DNA from: Deltaproteobacteria bacterium
GTDB lineage: Bacteria > Desulfobacterota > Deferrisomatia > Deferrisomatales > JACRMM01
NCBI GenBank assembly: GCA_016214985.1
Contig: JACRMM010000044.1
Location: forward strand, 1 to 64,000
Length of the DNA: 64,000 bases
Direction: 5' to 3'
Under the pieces are notes generated by a model. That model saw only the letters and a list, made by a program, of their open reading frames with translations. It did not search any database and was not told the DNA's origin. The position numbers were made by a program, and so were the translations under genes. Shown one piece after another: positions 42,135 to 50,257 of this stretch (positions are counted from its first letter, which is position 1; each line of letters opens with the position of its first letter).

Positions 42135-43667
42135 ATGCTTTCCAAGGTTGTCTCGGCTGCGGTGCTCGGCGTGGACGCCTACCGGGTTGACGTGGAGGTG
42201 GACGTCGCGCGCGCTCTTCCGTCGTTCACGGTCGTCGGCCTGCCGGACAACGCCGTCAAGGAGAGCAAGGACCGAGTTCGGGCTGCCATCAAGAACTCGG
42301 GATATCCCTTTCCGCCCCACCGCCTGACCGTGAATCTCGCCCCCGCGGACGTAAAGAAAGAAGGTGCGTCCTTCGACCTCCCCATGGCCCTGGCGATCCT
42401 GGCCTCGGATGCCACCCTGGGGCTGCGCGGGCTTGACGATCTCCTCGTCCTCGGCGAGCTGTCCCTCGACGGTTCGGTGCGGGCAGTGAGGGGCGCGTTG
42501 CCCATCGCAGCCGAGGCGCGCCGGCTGGGAGCGTCGTCGGTGCTGGTTCCCCGCGAGAATGTGGCCGAGGCGTCGGTGGTTCCGGACATCGGAGTCTTCG
42601 CCGCGGACACGCTCGCGCAGGTCGTCGAGGGCTTGCGGGGCGACGGCCTGGCCCCGGCCCGGGTGGTGGCGAACCGGCTCGAGGAGGGACCCGTCGAGCC
42701 CGACGCCGACTTCCGGGACGTCCGCGGGCAGGCCCACGCCAAGAGGGCGTTGGAGATTGCAGCCGCTGGAGGACACAACGTGCTGATGGTGGGGCCGCCG
42801 GGCTCCGGAAAGACCATGCTCGCGGGCCGGCTTTCCACGATCCTTCCCGAGATGACCTGGGAGGAGACGCTCGAGACCAGCCGGATCTACAGTGTCATGG
42901 GTCTTCGCGACGGCGCGGGCCCGATCGTCACGCGCCGGCCCTTCCGGGCGCCCCACCACACGATCTCCGACGCGGGTTTGATTGGAGGGGGCACCGTCCC
43001 GCGGTGCGGCGAGATCAGCCTCGCCCACAATGGGGTGCTGTTCTTGGACGAGCTCCCGGAGTTCAAGAAGCACGTCCTGGAGGTGCTTCGCCAACCCCTG
43101 GAGGAGGGGGCGGTCACGATCGCGCGGGCAGCCTCAAGCCTCACGTTTCCGGCGCGCTTCACCCTGATCGCTGCCATGAACCCCTGTCCTTGCGGCTACT
43201 ACGGGGACCCCCACCACGCGTGCCTGTGCACGCCGCCGGCGCTGCGGAAGTATCGGTCGCGGGTGTCCGGCCCACTGCTCGACCGCCTCGACCTCCACGT
43301 GGACGTGCCCGCGCTTCGCTACCGGGAGATGGAGGCCGGAGGCGACGAGGAACCGTCGGCCGCCGTGCGGGAGCGCGTGGCCCGGGCCCGGCGTCGTCAG
43401 GCGGAGCGCTACCGCGGCGAGCCCTACCGGTGCAACGGGCAGCTCACGGCTCGGGGCGTGCGCAGGCACTGTCGGCCGTCGACCGAGGCCGGGGCGCTGC
43501 TCGAACACGCCATGGACCGCCTGGGACTCTCGGGCCGTGCCTACGCGCGAGTCCTCAAGGTGGCGCGCACGATCGCCGATCTGGACGGTTCCGAGGGGCC
43601 TTCGAGGGCCCATGTGCTGGAAGCGCTGCAGTATCGCCGATCGCCCCCGTCGGATCGCGCTCCGTAG
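42135..43667 (+). CDS. yifB: YifB/ComM magnesium chelatase-like AAA ATPase
   Basis: 510 residues after AGGAGG. The N-terminal ChlI-like domain (FTVVGLPDNAVKESKDRVRAAI, FDLPMALAILA) is followed by the AAA core: Walker A GPPGSGKTM (about 224), Walker B NGVLFLDELPEF (about 299), and a zinc site (NPCPCGYYGDPHHACLC). The C-terminal helical ChlI C domain ends LNRLGLSGRAYARVLKVARTIADL-like. ComM helicases act in branch migration during natural transformation, consistent with dprA in the window. Confidence 0.93.
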   Translation: MLSKVVSAAVLGVDAYRVDVEVDVARALPSFTVVGLPDNAVKESKDRVRAAIKNSGYPFPPHRLTVNLAPADVKKEGASFDLPMALAILASDATLGLRGLDDLLVLGELSLDGSVRAVRGALPIAAEARRLGASSVLVPRENVAEASVVPDIGVFAADTLAQVVEGLRGDGLAPARVVANRLEEGPVEPDADFRDVRGQAHAKRALEIAAAGGHNVLMVGPPGSGKTMLAGRLSTILPEMTWEETLETSRIYSVMGLRDGAGPIVTRRPFRAPHHTISDAGLIGGGTVPRCGEISLAHNGVLFLDELPEFKKHVLEVLRQPLEEGAVTIARAASSLTFPARFTLIAAMNPCPCGYYGDPHHACLCTPPALRKYRSRVSGPLLDRLDLHVDVPALRYREMEAGGDEEPSAAVRERVARARRRQAERYRGEPYRCNGQLTARGVRRHCRPSTEAGALLEHAMDRLGLSGRAYARVLKVARTIADLDGSEGPSRAHVLEALQYRRSPPSDRAP

Positions 43668-43686
43668 CGCCGACCGTGGGTCGACC

Positions 43687-43722
43687 CTGCCCGGGCCCGG
43701 TCGCGCCGTTGGGTCCGGGCAG
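43687..43722 (+). terminator. Hairpin after yifB (12 bp, one G-U)
   Basis: CTGCCCGGGCCC (43687-43698) pairs with GGGTCCGGGCAG (43711-43722), with one G-U pair. It lies 20 bases after the yifB stop. No T-tract, so termination is not certain. Confidence 0.45.
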
Positions 43723-43816
43723 CGCATTCCCGGGCCCACGATCTCCTCGGCTCGGCCCCGGCGAGGAAGGCGGTTGCCCCTTCGGCTTGCGGCCGGTTCG
43801 GTGGCTTCTCGAAGGG

Positions 43817-43844
43817 TTGTCAACGCTTCGGCACGGTGTTATCG
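43817..43844 (+). promoter_or_regulatory. Candidate promoter and leader hairpin of the acidic-protein operon
   Basis: TTGTCA at 43817-43822 and TTATCG at 43839-43844, spacing 16. A 6-bp hairpin (GGCTCC-TTCA-GGAGCC, 43848-43863) lies just downstream in the presumed leader, before AAGGAGGAC and the ATG at 43896. It would drive the acidic protein, transketolase and HD genes. Confidence 0.35.
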
Positions 43845-43895
43845 TCCGGCTCCTTCAGGAGCCCTGAGGGGTTGTGTGGAAAACAAGGAGGACAC

Positions 43896-44216
43896 ATGCC
43901 GAAAAAGAGCATCCTGCCGACGATCGATGCCGTCTACGACGGAGACGGCCTCTCCTTCTACTGCGACGGGGAGCCCATCGAAGACATGGAGTTCACTTGG
44001 GAGGATCTCGCCGATCCGGAGCTCCTCACCGAGGTCGCCGAGGAACTGGTCGAGTACATCGATAGTGACGAGCTCGAGGATATCGACAACCCCGTGGCTG
44101 CCGTCCGCAAAGCCATCACCCAGCTCCGAAAAGGCCGCGTCGTCCGGAAGTCCGAGGTGGAGGAGGAGGACGAGGAGGAGCTGGACGAGGAGTTCGACGA
44201 GGATGAGGAAGACTGA
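43896..44216 (+). CDS. Small acidic protein of unknown function
   Basis: 106 residues from ATG 43896, preceded by AAGGAGGAC. The start MPKKSILPTIDAVYDGDGLSFY and EDMEFTWEDLADPEL form a small ordered segment. The second half ends in an almost pure run of Glu/Asp (EEEDEEELDEEFDEDEED). The frame continues upstream by 20 residues but without a ribosome site. I do not recognise the family. It is 47 bases before transketolase and likely co-transcribed. Confidence 0.7.
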   Translation: MPKKSILPTIDAVYDGDGLSFYCDGEPIEDMEFTWEDLADPELLTEVAEELVEYIDSDELEDIDNPVAAVRKAITQLRKGRVVRKSEVEEEDEEELDEEFDEDEED

Positions 44217-44263
44217 GCCGGTCCTCATCGCGGGAAGGCCCAGAACGGACGGAGGAGAGATCG

Positions 44264-46207
44264 ATGCAGATTGCCAAGGGTTTCAAGGAGGAGGAGCTGT
44301 CGGCAGAAGAGATCCGGCACCTCCGGAACCTCTCCCGGCTCGTGCGCGGCGACGTCCTGCGCATGACGCAGCTCGCGGGGGGAGGGCATCCCGGCGGTAG
44401 CTTCTCCTCCGTGGACCTCTTCGTGACGCTGCTGGCCTCGGTGAACGTCTCCCCAGAGCTGCGCGATAACCCCCGCCGGGACCGCGTCGTCGTGAGTCAC
44501 GGTCACACCGCCTCCGCCTACTACGCGACCCTGGGCCGCTTCGACTTCTTCGACCTCGACGACGCGGTGAGCCTGTTCCGCAAGGCCGGCAGCATCTTCG
44601 GGGGACACGTGGAGCGCACGGTTCCCGGGGTGGAGTGGACCACCGGGTGTGCCGGCCAGGGGCTCGCAGCGGGCTGTGGGTTCGCCCTGGCCGCGCGCAT
44701 GAAGGGGCTCAAGCCCAACGTTTTCGTCGTCATGAGCGACGGAGAGCAGCAGAAGGGACAGGTGGCGGAGGCTCGTCGAGTCGCCAAGAAGTACCGACTC
44801 AACGGGATCACCGTCCTGGTCGACGCCAACAACGCCCAGTACGCGGGCCGCACCTCGGACATCCTTCCCCAGAACGTGAAGTACGAGTACATCGCCGACG
44901 GATGGGACGTGATCGAGATCAACGGCCACGACCACAACGACGTGTACAAGGCGCTCCGGCGCGCGATTCAGATCCAGAGCGCTCCCGTCCTCGTGTTGGC
45001 TCACACGGTGGCGGGCCATGGGGTTTCGTTCATGGAGAACCAGACCGAGTATCACTCCCGGTGCCTCTCGGACGAGGAGTACCAGGAGGCGATGCGCGAG
45101 CTGCGCATCGACGCGGACCTCGCGGAGTCGGCGGACTATCGCAGTGCCTTCGACGACTTCGACCTGGACGTCTCCGAGGAGGCCACGGGCCATCCGGTGC
45201 CGGAGGTGGGCGGTCCCTTCTCCTATGGAGCCGGCGAGAAGGTCGAGAACCGCTCCGCGGTGGGTCGGGCCCTGGCCGACGTCGCGGATCGCAACCGGGG
45301 AGGGGATCGCTGCCCGATCGCCGTGGTGGATTGCGGTCTGGCCGCGGCGGTCCGAACGGTGGAGTTTGCCCAGAAGAACCGTGGCGCCTTCTTCCAGCTG
45401 GGACTCCAAGAGCACGCAGCGGCCGTGGTGGCTGGGGCGATGAGCGTCGAAGGGGTGCTCACGATCTGGGCCGATTACGGCGCCTTCGGCCTGAGCGGAG
45501 CCTATGACCAGCTGCGCATGGACGACATCAACCGGACGCACCTGAAGGTCTTCGCGACGCACCTCGGCCTCGACGGCGGAGGCGACGGGAGGAGCCACCA
45601 GTGCGTGGATTATCTGGGGCTCATCAGCAGCCTGTTCGGGGTCCGCGCGATCTTCCCGGCGGACCCCAACCAGGCGGACCGCGCGTTCCGGTTCATGGTG
45701 CAGCAGCCCGGCAACTGGGTCCTGGGCGTGGGGCGATCGCCGCTGTCAGTGGTGCTCGGCGACGCCGGTGAGCCGTTCTTCGGTGGCGAATACGAGTTCG
45801 CTTACGGCCGATCGGATCTGGTGCGCCGCGGCGAGCATGGGGTCATCCTGACGACCGGCGAGATGCTCGGTCGCGCTGTGGAGGCATGGGACGCGCTGCG
45901 CGGCGAAGGGTTGGAGCCCGCGGTCCTCCACGTGGCGTGCCCCAAGGCGCTGGAGGAATCCGAAGACCCGGTGCTTCTCCAGGCTCTGCGCAAGGGACGA
46001 GTGGTCACCTACGAGGATCACAGCGTTCACTCGGGTCTGGGTGCCCAGGTTGCCAATTACATCGCGCGTCGGGGGATCTCGTGCCGCTTGCTCAAGATCG
46101 GAGTCGAGCGCTACGGGTGCTCCGGGGCGCCGGACGAGGTCTACCGCGCGATGGGGTTGGGGGTCGAGCGGCTCGTGGAGCGAGCGCGCAAGTTCCTGAA
46201 GAGGTGA
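44264..46207 (+). CDS. tkt: Transketolase
   Basis: 647 residues. The N-terminal TPP domain has GGGHPGGSFSS, SHGHTASAYY, WTTGCAGQGLAAGCGFA and MSDGEQQKGQVAEA, with VDANNAQYAG completing the GDG-x(n)-N-type cofactor site. The middle and C-terminal domains (FQLGLQEHAAAVVAGAMSVEG, HLGLDGGGDGRSHQCVDYLGL, YEDHSVHSGLGAQVANYIARRG) are present in one chain. It exchanges two-carbon units between ketoses and aldoses. GGAGGAGAGATCG lies before the ATG, and the HD gene begins four bases after the stop. Confidence 0.93.
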   Translation: MQIAKGFKEEELSAEEIRHLRNLSRLVRGDVLRMTQLAGGGHPGGSFSSVDLFVTLLASVNVSPELRDNPRRDRVVVSHGHTASAYYATLGRFDFFDLDDAVSLFRKAGSIFGGHVERTVPGVEWTTGCAGQGLAAGCGFALAARMKGLKPNVFVVMSDGEQQKGQVAEARRVAKKYRLNGITVLVDANNAQYAGRTSDILPQNVKYEYIADGWDVIEINGHDHNDVYKALRRAIQIQSAPVLVLAHTVAGHGVSFMENQTEYHSRCLSDEEYQEAMRELRIDADLAESADYRSAFDDFDLDVSEEATGHPVPEVGGPFSYGAGEKVENRSAVGRALADVADRNRGGDRCPIAVVDCGLAAAVRTVEFAQKNRGAFFQLGLQEHAAAVVAGAMSVEGVLTIWADYGAFGLSGAYDQLRMDDINRTHLKVFATHLGLDGGGDGRSHQCVDYLGLISSLFGVRAIFPADPNQADRAFRFMVQQPGNWVLGVGRSPLSVVLGDAGEPFFGGEYEFAYGRSDLVRRGEHGVILTTGEMLGRAVEAWDALRGEGLEPAVLHVACPKALEESEDPVLLQALRKGRVVTYEDHSVHSGLGAQVANYIARRGISCRLLKIGVERYGCSGAPDEVYRAMGLGVERLVERARKFLKR

Positions 46208-46211
46208 TCCA

Positions 46212-46748
46212 GTGCATCCGCCCAGCCCGGAGGTGTGCCGGGCTCTCCTGGACACCTACGCCGTGCCCGGTCACATTCGGCGCCACAGCGAAGAGGTGGC
46301 GCGCCTGGCGCGGGACCTGGCTGAGGGGCTGAGGCGCTTCGCCGGCGAGGAGCTCGACGCCGCTCTCGTGGAGGCGGGGGGCCTCCTGCACGACATCGCC
46401 AAGGCCACGTGCCTGGACAGCCGCAGTGACCATGCCCGGGAGGGCGGTCGGCTGCTGAGGGGGCTCGGCTACGAGGAGGTTGCGGCGCTGGTGGAGCGGC
46501 ACGTGGCGATCGGCGCCTGGAACGCGGAAGCGGCGGTGACCGAAGCGGAGGTTCTCAATTACAGCGACAAGCGCGTGCGGCACGAGGAGGTCGTAACACT
46601 CGCCGAGCGTTTCGAGGACCTGCTCGCACGCTACGGTGGAACGAACGGGGAGGCCCGCGCCCGCATCCGGCACAACTGGCGGGTGACGGCTGACCTGGAG
46701 AAGAAGATCTTCCGCCGGCTGCCGTTCGGTCCGGAGGACCTCCGCTAG
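46212..46748 (+). CDS. HD-domain phosphohydrolase
   Basis: 178 residues starting GTG 46212 after GAGGTGAT. The HD domain has HSEEVARLARDLAEG and EAGGLLHDIAKATCL (H...HD), then REGGRLLRGLGYEEVAALVERHV and a later ILNYSDKRVRHE region. Metal-dependent phosphohydrolases of this size act on nucleotides or related compounds; the exact substrate is unknown. It is in an apparent operon with transketolase, with a 4-base gap. Confidence 0.85.
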   Translation: MHPPSPEVCRALLDTYAVPGHIRRHSEEVARLARDLAEGLRRFAGEELDAALVEAGGLLHDIAKATCLDSRSDHAREGGRLLRGLGYEEVAALVERHVAIGAWNAEAAVTEAEVLNYSDKRVRHEEVVTLAERFEDLLARYGGTNGEARARIRHNWRVTADLEKKIFRRLPFGPEDLR

Positions 46749-46786
46749 GACGCTCCAGCGTCCCAGCCTCCTCGCCGCCAGCCGAT

Positions 46787-47362
46787 CTACTCCGCAGCCA
46801 GCGCCTTCTTGAGCTCAGCTTCGATCTTCGGCGCCTCGGCGCGGCCCACGTGGGCCCAGGAGACCTTCCCGCCCTTGCCCACCATCACGAGGGTCGGCGT
46901 TCCCGCCACGCCGTAGGCGTCGGCCGTGATGTAGTGGACCCCCTCGATCTTCTCCCACAGAACCCGGAAGCCGAAGCCGTTCGAGGTCATGTACTTTCGG
47001 ACGGCCTTCTCCATCTTGGGCCCGTCGAGATTGACGGCAAGCATCTCGGCGCCGTCCTTCGCATACTTCTTGACGACCTCGTCGAGGAGAGGGATCTCTT
47101 CCCGGCAGGGTCCGCAGAAGAAGGACCAGAAGACGAGAATCACGGCCTTCTTGCCCTTGAACGACTCGAGGGTCACGCTCTTGCCGTCCAGGTCCTGGAG
47201 GTCGAAGGCGATCGCCGGAACGCCCTCGGAGATCAGCGCGCCGGCGGGCTCCACCTTGCCCTTGAGCGCGGTGGACGGCTCGGCGGCGAGGCTCGATGCG
47301 GTGGTGGCGGCGAGGAGCAAGCTCGCGGCCAGGGTGGCGAAGGCGCGCGGATACGGTTTCAT
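46787..47362 (-). CDS. Exported TlpA/ResA-type thioredoxin (CGPC)
   Basis: 191 residues with a signal peptide (MKPYPRAFATLAASLLLAA). The thioredoxin fold is plain: FDLQDLDGKSVTLESFKGKKAVILVFWSFFCGPCREEIPLLDEV, with CGPC active site, and VAGTPTLVMVGKGGKVSWAHVG carrying the cis-proline. Such proteins reduce heme-site cysteines in apocytochromes during cytochrome c maturation. Here it is paired with a second TlpA-type gene and lies divergent from a large cytochrome operon. Confidence 0.9.
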   Translation of the reverse strand: MKPYPRAFATLAASLLLAATTASSLAAEPSTALKGKVEPAGALISEGVPAIAFDLQDLDGKSVTLESFKGKKAVILVFWSFFCGPCREEIPLLDEVVKKYAKDGAEMLAVNLDGPKMEKAVRKYMTSNGFGFRVLWEKIEGVHYITADAYGVAGTPTLVMVGKGGKVSWAHVGRAEAPKIEAELKKALAAE

Positions 47363-47438
47363 GCCTCAGGACTCCTCTCGGGGTATCTCGTTGTCTCGTG
47401 CGTCGCTTCAGAGGTCTCGGCAGAAGGCGGCTCCGGTG

Positions 47439-47969
47439 CTACTTGGCGCCGACGGCGCTGGTGACCTTCTCCTCGATCTCCTTTTCGTCGCCGGGTGCGT
47501 AGCCCACGTGGTAGTAATGGATCCTTCCTTGCCGGTCGATCACTATGGTGGTCGGCAGGACACTGACGCCGTACCGGGCCGCCACCTGACGACTCTTGTC
47601 GATGACGATGGGGTACGGGACCTTGAAGGCGAGGCCCTTGACGAACTGGGCTACCCGCTTGGTGCCGAAGCTGTCGAGGTCGATGCCCACGACCGCCAGC
47701 TGGCTGCCCCAACGGTTGGAGATCTCGGCGAGCTTGGGCATCTCCTGCACGCACGAGACGCAGTAGATCGACCAGAAGTCCAGCAGGATGGCCTTCTGCC
47801 CGATCAGAGGTCCCAGGTCGAAGTCCCCCCCGTCGAGCAGGGGAGCGGTGAACCGCGGCGCGTCTCCCCCCACGCGGGGCCTCTCGGCCGCCGCTCCGAA
47901 CAGCGCCCAGGAGGACGCCGGCAGCGTGAGGGCACCGAGGAGCGCAAGACAGACGGCGAGACAGCGCAA
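47439..47969 (-). CDS. Second exported TlpA-type thioredoxin (CVSC)
   Basis: 176 residues. I start it at TTG 47969 because CAGGAGGAGC lies immediately upstream; the frame is open further upstream without a ribosome site. The mature N-terminus RCLAVCLALLGALTLPASSWA is a signal peptide. The core FWSIYCVSCVQEMPKLAEI holds the active-site CVSC, not the common CGPC/CPPC, and LPTTIVIDRQGRIHYYHVGY carries the cis-Pro. Likely a thiol reductase for apocytochromes with the downstream gene. Confidence 0.85.
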   Translation of the reverse strand: MRCLAVCLALLGALTLPASSWALFGAAAERPRVGGDAPRFTAPLLDGGDFDLGPLIGQKAILLDFWSIYCVSCVQEMPKLAEISNRWGSQLAVVGIDLDSFGTKRVAQFVKGLAFKVPYPIVIDKSRQVAARYGVSVLPTTIVIDRQGRIHYYHVGYAPGDEKEIEEKVTSAVGAK

Positions 47970-48326
47970 GTCGCTCCTCCTGGGGGCTGAGCAGAGTGTC
48001 CGGTTGCCGGGCAGAGGCGTCTGCGTAAGCAAGTCTCATGCCTCGAGAAGAGCGTGCATAGCTTGGCGAAGGCGCGCCGGAAAGTCAAACGCTAACCGGG
48101 GCGTGCCCCCTCGTATCGTCGCCTGGGCCGGGAACCTTGACCCCTCGGCGTCTGCAGCGTTCGGGGAACGAGTCTTGCTAGCCGGTACCGGGGGGACCGC
48201 AGCCGTCGCCGGCTCCAGGAGCGACGCCCGCAGGGAACGCATCCCCGCGCAGGGCGTGACGTGGGGTCTGCGTGCTTTCACCCACGGCGCCCAGCGAATC
48301 TCCTCAGCGTCCCTCAAGGCGGCAGC
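47970..48326. other. 357-bp divergent control region of TlpA and sigma-factor operons
   Basis: No gene. It separates the minus-strand TlpA genes from the plus-strand ECF sigma factor. GGAACC at 48130-48135 is followed by CGTC 12 bases later, shorter than the usual ECF spacing. I cannot fix a promoter. A self-controlled ECF promoter would be expected here. Confidence 0.35.
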
Positions 48327-48905
48327 TTGACGACTCGGAAACCCTTCGACGAAGACTCCATCCTGGCCGAGCGGGCGAGCAGGGGCGACCGCGCGGCCTT
48401 CGCGGTGCTCGTCGAGAAGTATCAGGGCCCGATCCATGGGTATGCCCTGCACTTCTTCCGAAACTCGGAGTCAGCCGCAGACGTAGCACAAGACACGTTC
48501 CTGCGGGCGTTCCGGTTTCTGCACACCTACGACGCCTCCCGGCGCTTCGCGACCTGGCTCTACACCATCGCCCGAAACCTCTGCATCGACCGCCACCGCG
48601 ACGACCGACGCCGCGAGCAGTTGGGTGCCGAAGCCGGGGGCGCGGCGATCGGGGCTGGGACGAACTTCTCCGAGGGCCCCCTGGCGATTCTGGAGGGCAG
48701 GGAGGATCGGGCGCGCCTCGCCGCAGCGATTCGGGAGTTGCCGGAGAAGTACCGCACGCCGCTCGTGCTCTGCTATGCGCAGGGTTTGCCCTATCAGGAG
48801 ATCAGCGAGATCCTGGGGATCTCGCTGAACAACACGAAGATCCGGATCTTTCGCGCCAAGAAGCTGCTTCTCCGGGAGCTTGGCCTGGTCGAGGATGCCC
48901 CATGA
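48327..48905 (+). CDS. ECF RNA polymerase sigma factor
   Basis: 192 residues from TTG 48327. Region 2 is in LVEKYQGPIHGYALHFFRNSESAADVAQDTFLRAFRFLHTYDASRRFATWLYTIARNLCID. Region 4 with the HTH is AAAIRELPEKYRTPLVLCYAQGLPYQEISEILGISLNNTKIRIFRAKKLL. A variable linker (about 95-120) joins them. It is likely the regulator of the cytochrome operon that follows. Its anti-sigma gene is the third in the operon. The stop overlaps the next gene by four bases. Confidence 0.9.
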   Translation: MTTRKPFDEDSILAERASRGDRAAFAVLVEKYQGPIHGYALHFFRNSESAADVAQDTFLRAFRFLHTYDASRRFATWLYTIARNLCIDRHRDDRRREQLGAEAGGAAIGAGTNFSEGPLAILEGREDRARLAAAIRELPEKYRTPLVLCYAQGLPYQEISEILGISLNNTKIRIFRAKKLLLRELGLVEDAP

Positions 48906-49474
48906 ACCGCGTGGCACTTCTGGCGGCCGTCTGGATGCTCGGGGCGGTGCCCTCCGGGGCGCGAGTCTGGCAACCCGATCCCGGACCGGCCACGCGGTCT
49001 GCTCCCTCGGTGCTCGACGACGAGGAGTCCCGGCGGATCTTTCGTCAATCGGTCGCCCTGGGGATTCCCGAAGCGGACCTCACGGACCTGGTCGCGCGGT
49101 GTCGCGGCGCGGGGTTCACCGCCCTCGAGTTGCGCCGCGTGCTGAGCCTCATGGTCCGGGCCAAGCTGGCCGGCCTTCCCCACGACGACCTGCTCAACAA
49201 GCTTCGAGAGGGTCTGGCCAAGCGTGCCCCTCCCGACGCGATCGAGCGGGCCGTGGAGTCCAAGGCCCAGAGCCTTCGAAGGGCCAAGTCCCTGGTGGAC
49301 GCCCTGCTCACCGACGGGCGCGCGACGCCCGACTACGGGTACGCGTTGAAGGTCGTCGCCGACGCCCTGGAAGCCGGGGTGGCGCCGGTGGACGTGCTGC
49401 GTGCGGTGCGGGAGGGCCAGTCGCCGCAGGAAGGCCTGCCCGATCTTCGCAGGCTCTTTCGCGAGGTCCGGTGA
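48902..49474 (+). CDS. Exported small helical protein of unknown function
   Basis: 190 residues; ATG overlaps the sigma-factor stop (ATGA). Signal peptide: residues 1-20 (MNRVALLAAVWMLGAVPSGA). The mature protein is helical with repeated L/R periodicity (ELRRVLSLMVRAKLAGLPHDDLLNKLREGLAKRAPPDAIERAVESK, and a second ALEAGVAPVDVLRAVREGQSPQEGLPDL). No family recognised. Its place between an ECF sigma factor and its anti-sigma factor suggests a sensor or co-regulator in the periplasm. Confidence 0.75.
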   Translation: MNRVALLAAVWMLGAVPSGARVWQPDPGPATRSAPSVLDDEESRRIFRQSVALGIPEADLTDLVARCRGAGFTALELRRVLSLMVRAKLAGLPHDDLLNKLREGLAKRAPPDAIERAVESKAQSLRRAKSLVDALLTDGRATPDYGYALKVVADALEAGVAPVDVLRAVREGQSPQEGLPDLRRLFREVR

Positions 49475-49548
49475 CCGAGTAACCATCGGCGCACAGGCCC
49501 GTATCTGTGTCGACCCTGAGATCCGCGAGGAGCCGCAGGAGGAGACCG

Positions 49549-50202
49549 GTGGTGTCGTGTAGAGACGCGGAAGCCCTCTGGGTGGCCCGTGCTGACGGAA
49601 CGCTCACAGCCGACGACGAGGAGCGGCTTCGAGCGCACTCGGCCTCCTGCGCCTCGTGCGCAGGGGTCGAGCGCGGGCTGACGCTGCTCGAGTACGCCCT
49701 GGACGGGTTCGCTGACGAAGCGCCGGAGCCGCCCCCGTACCTGAAGACCCGGATTCTCGCCCGACTGGACGAGGCGTCGACGCCTCGGCGCTGGGCCCTC
49801 GGCAGGTTTCTGACGAGCCGGCGGCTGCTCGCCGTGAGCACGGCGTGCCTGGCTTTCTTCGCGGGGCTCCTCGTGCGGGAGATCCACCGGGTCAACGAGT
49901 GGGCGCTCGGCAGCGGGTCCCGGGAGGTCGTGCTTCAGTATCAGTCCCCGACCGCGGGCCTCGTCACCCTGGCCGGAGACTTCAACGGCTGGGGGCGCGA
50001 CGGCCGCAGCGTCCGGGTCGAGCGGGAGGGAGATCGCTGGCTCTTCCGGGTGCGCGTGGAGCCCGGTCGATACCAGTATGCCTTTGTTGTGGATGGGAAA
50101 AAGTGGTTGCCCGACCCCCAGGCGCCGGGTATCATCCCGGACGGTTTCGGGGGGGTGAACTCCCTGCTGTATGTCCCAGGTCCGGACGCGGCCCGGCTGT
50201 GA
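49549..50202 (+). CDS. Zinc-type anti-sigma factor with external CBM48/AMPK-like module
   Basis: 217 residues from GTG 49549 after AGGAGGAG. Cytoplasmic ZAS domain: Cys4, and His30-x3-Cys34-x2-Cys37 (HSASCASC). One transmembrane helix at about 92-109 (LLAVSTACLAFFAGLLV). Outside the membrane, residues 125-210 (VVLQYQSPTAGLVTLAGDFN, DRWLFRVRVEPGRYQYAFVVDGKKWLPDP) match the glycogen-binding (CBM48/AMPK-beta-type) fold. It should hold the sigma factor until a signal binds outside. That signal may be a polysaccharide. A GTG at 49507 is an alternative, weaker start. Confidence 0.82.
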   Translation: MVSCRDAEALWVARADGTLTADDEERLRAHSASCASCAGVERGLTLLEYALDGFADEAPEPPPYLKTRILARLDEASTPRRWALGRFLTSRRLLAVSTACLAFFAGLLVREIHRVNEWALGSGSREVVLQYQSPTAGLVTLAGDFNGWGRDGRSVRVEREGDRWLFRVRVEPGRYQYAFVVDGKKWLPDPQAPGIIPDGFGGVNSLLYVPGPDAARL

Positions 50203-50257
50203 TGGATCTGAGTCCAGAGGCGTGTCTGGTTCGATCACCGCGGACGAGGACGTCGGA

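Noticed and set aside
48130-48151. GGAACC...CGTC as an ECF-type autoregulated promoter
   Set aside because: The spacing is 12 bases, too short for known ECF promoters.
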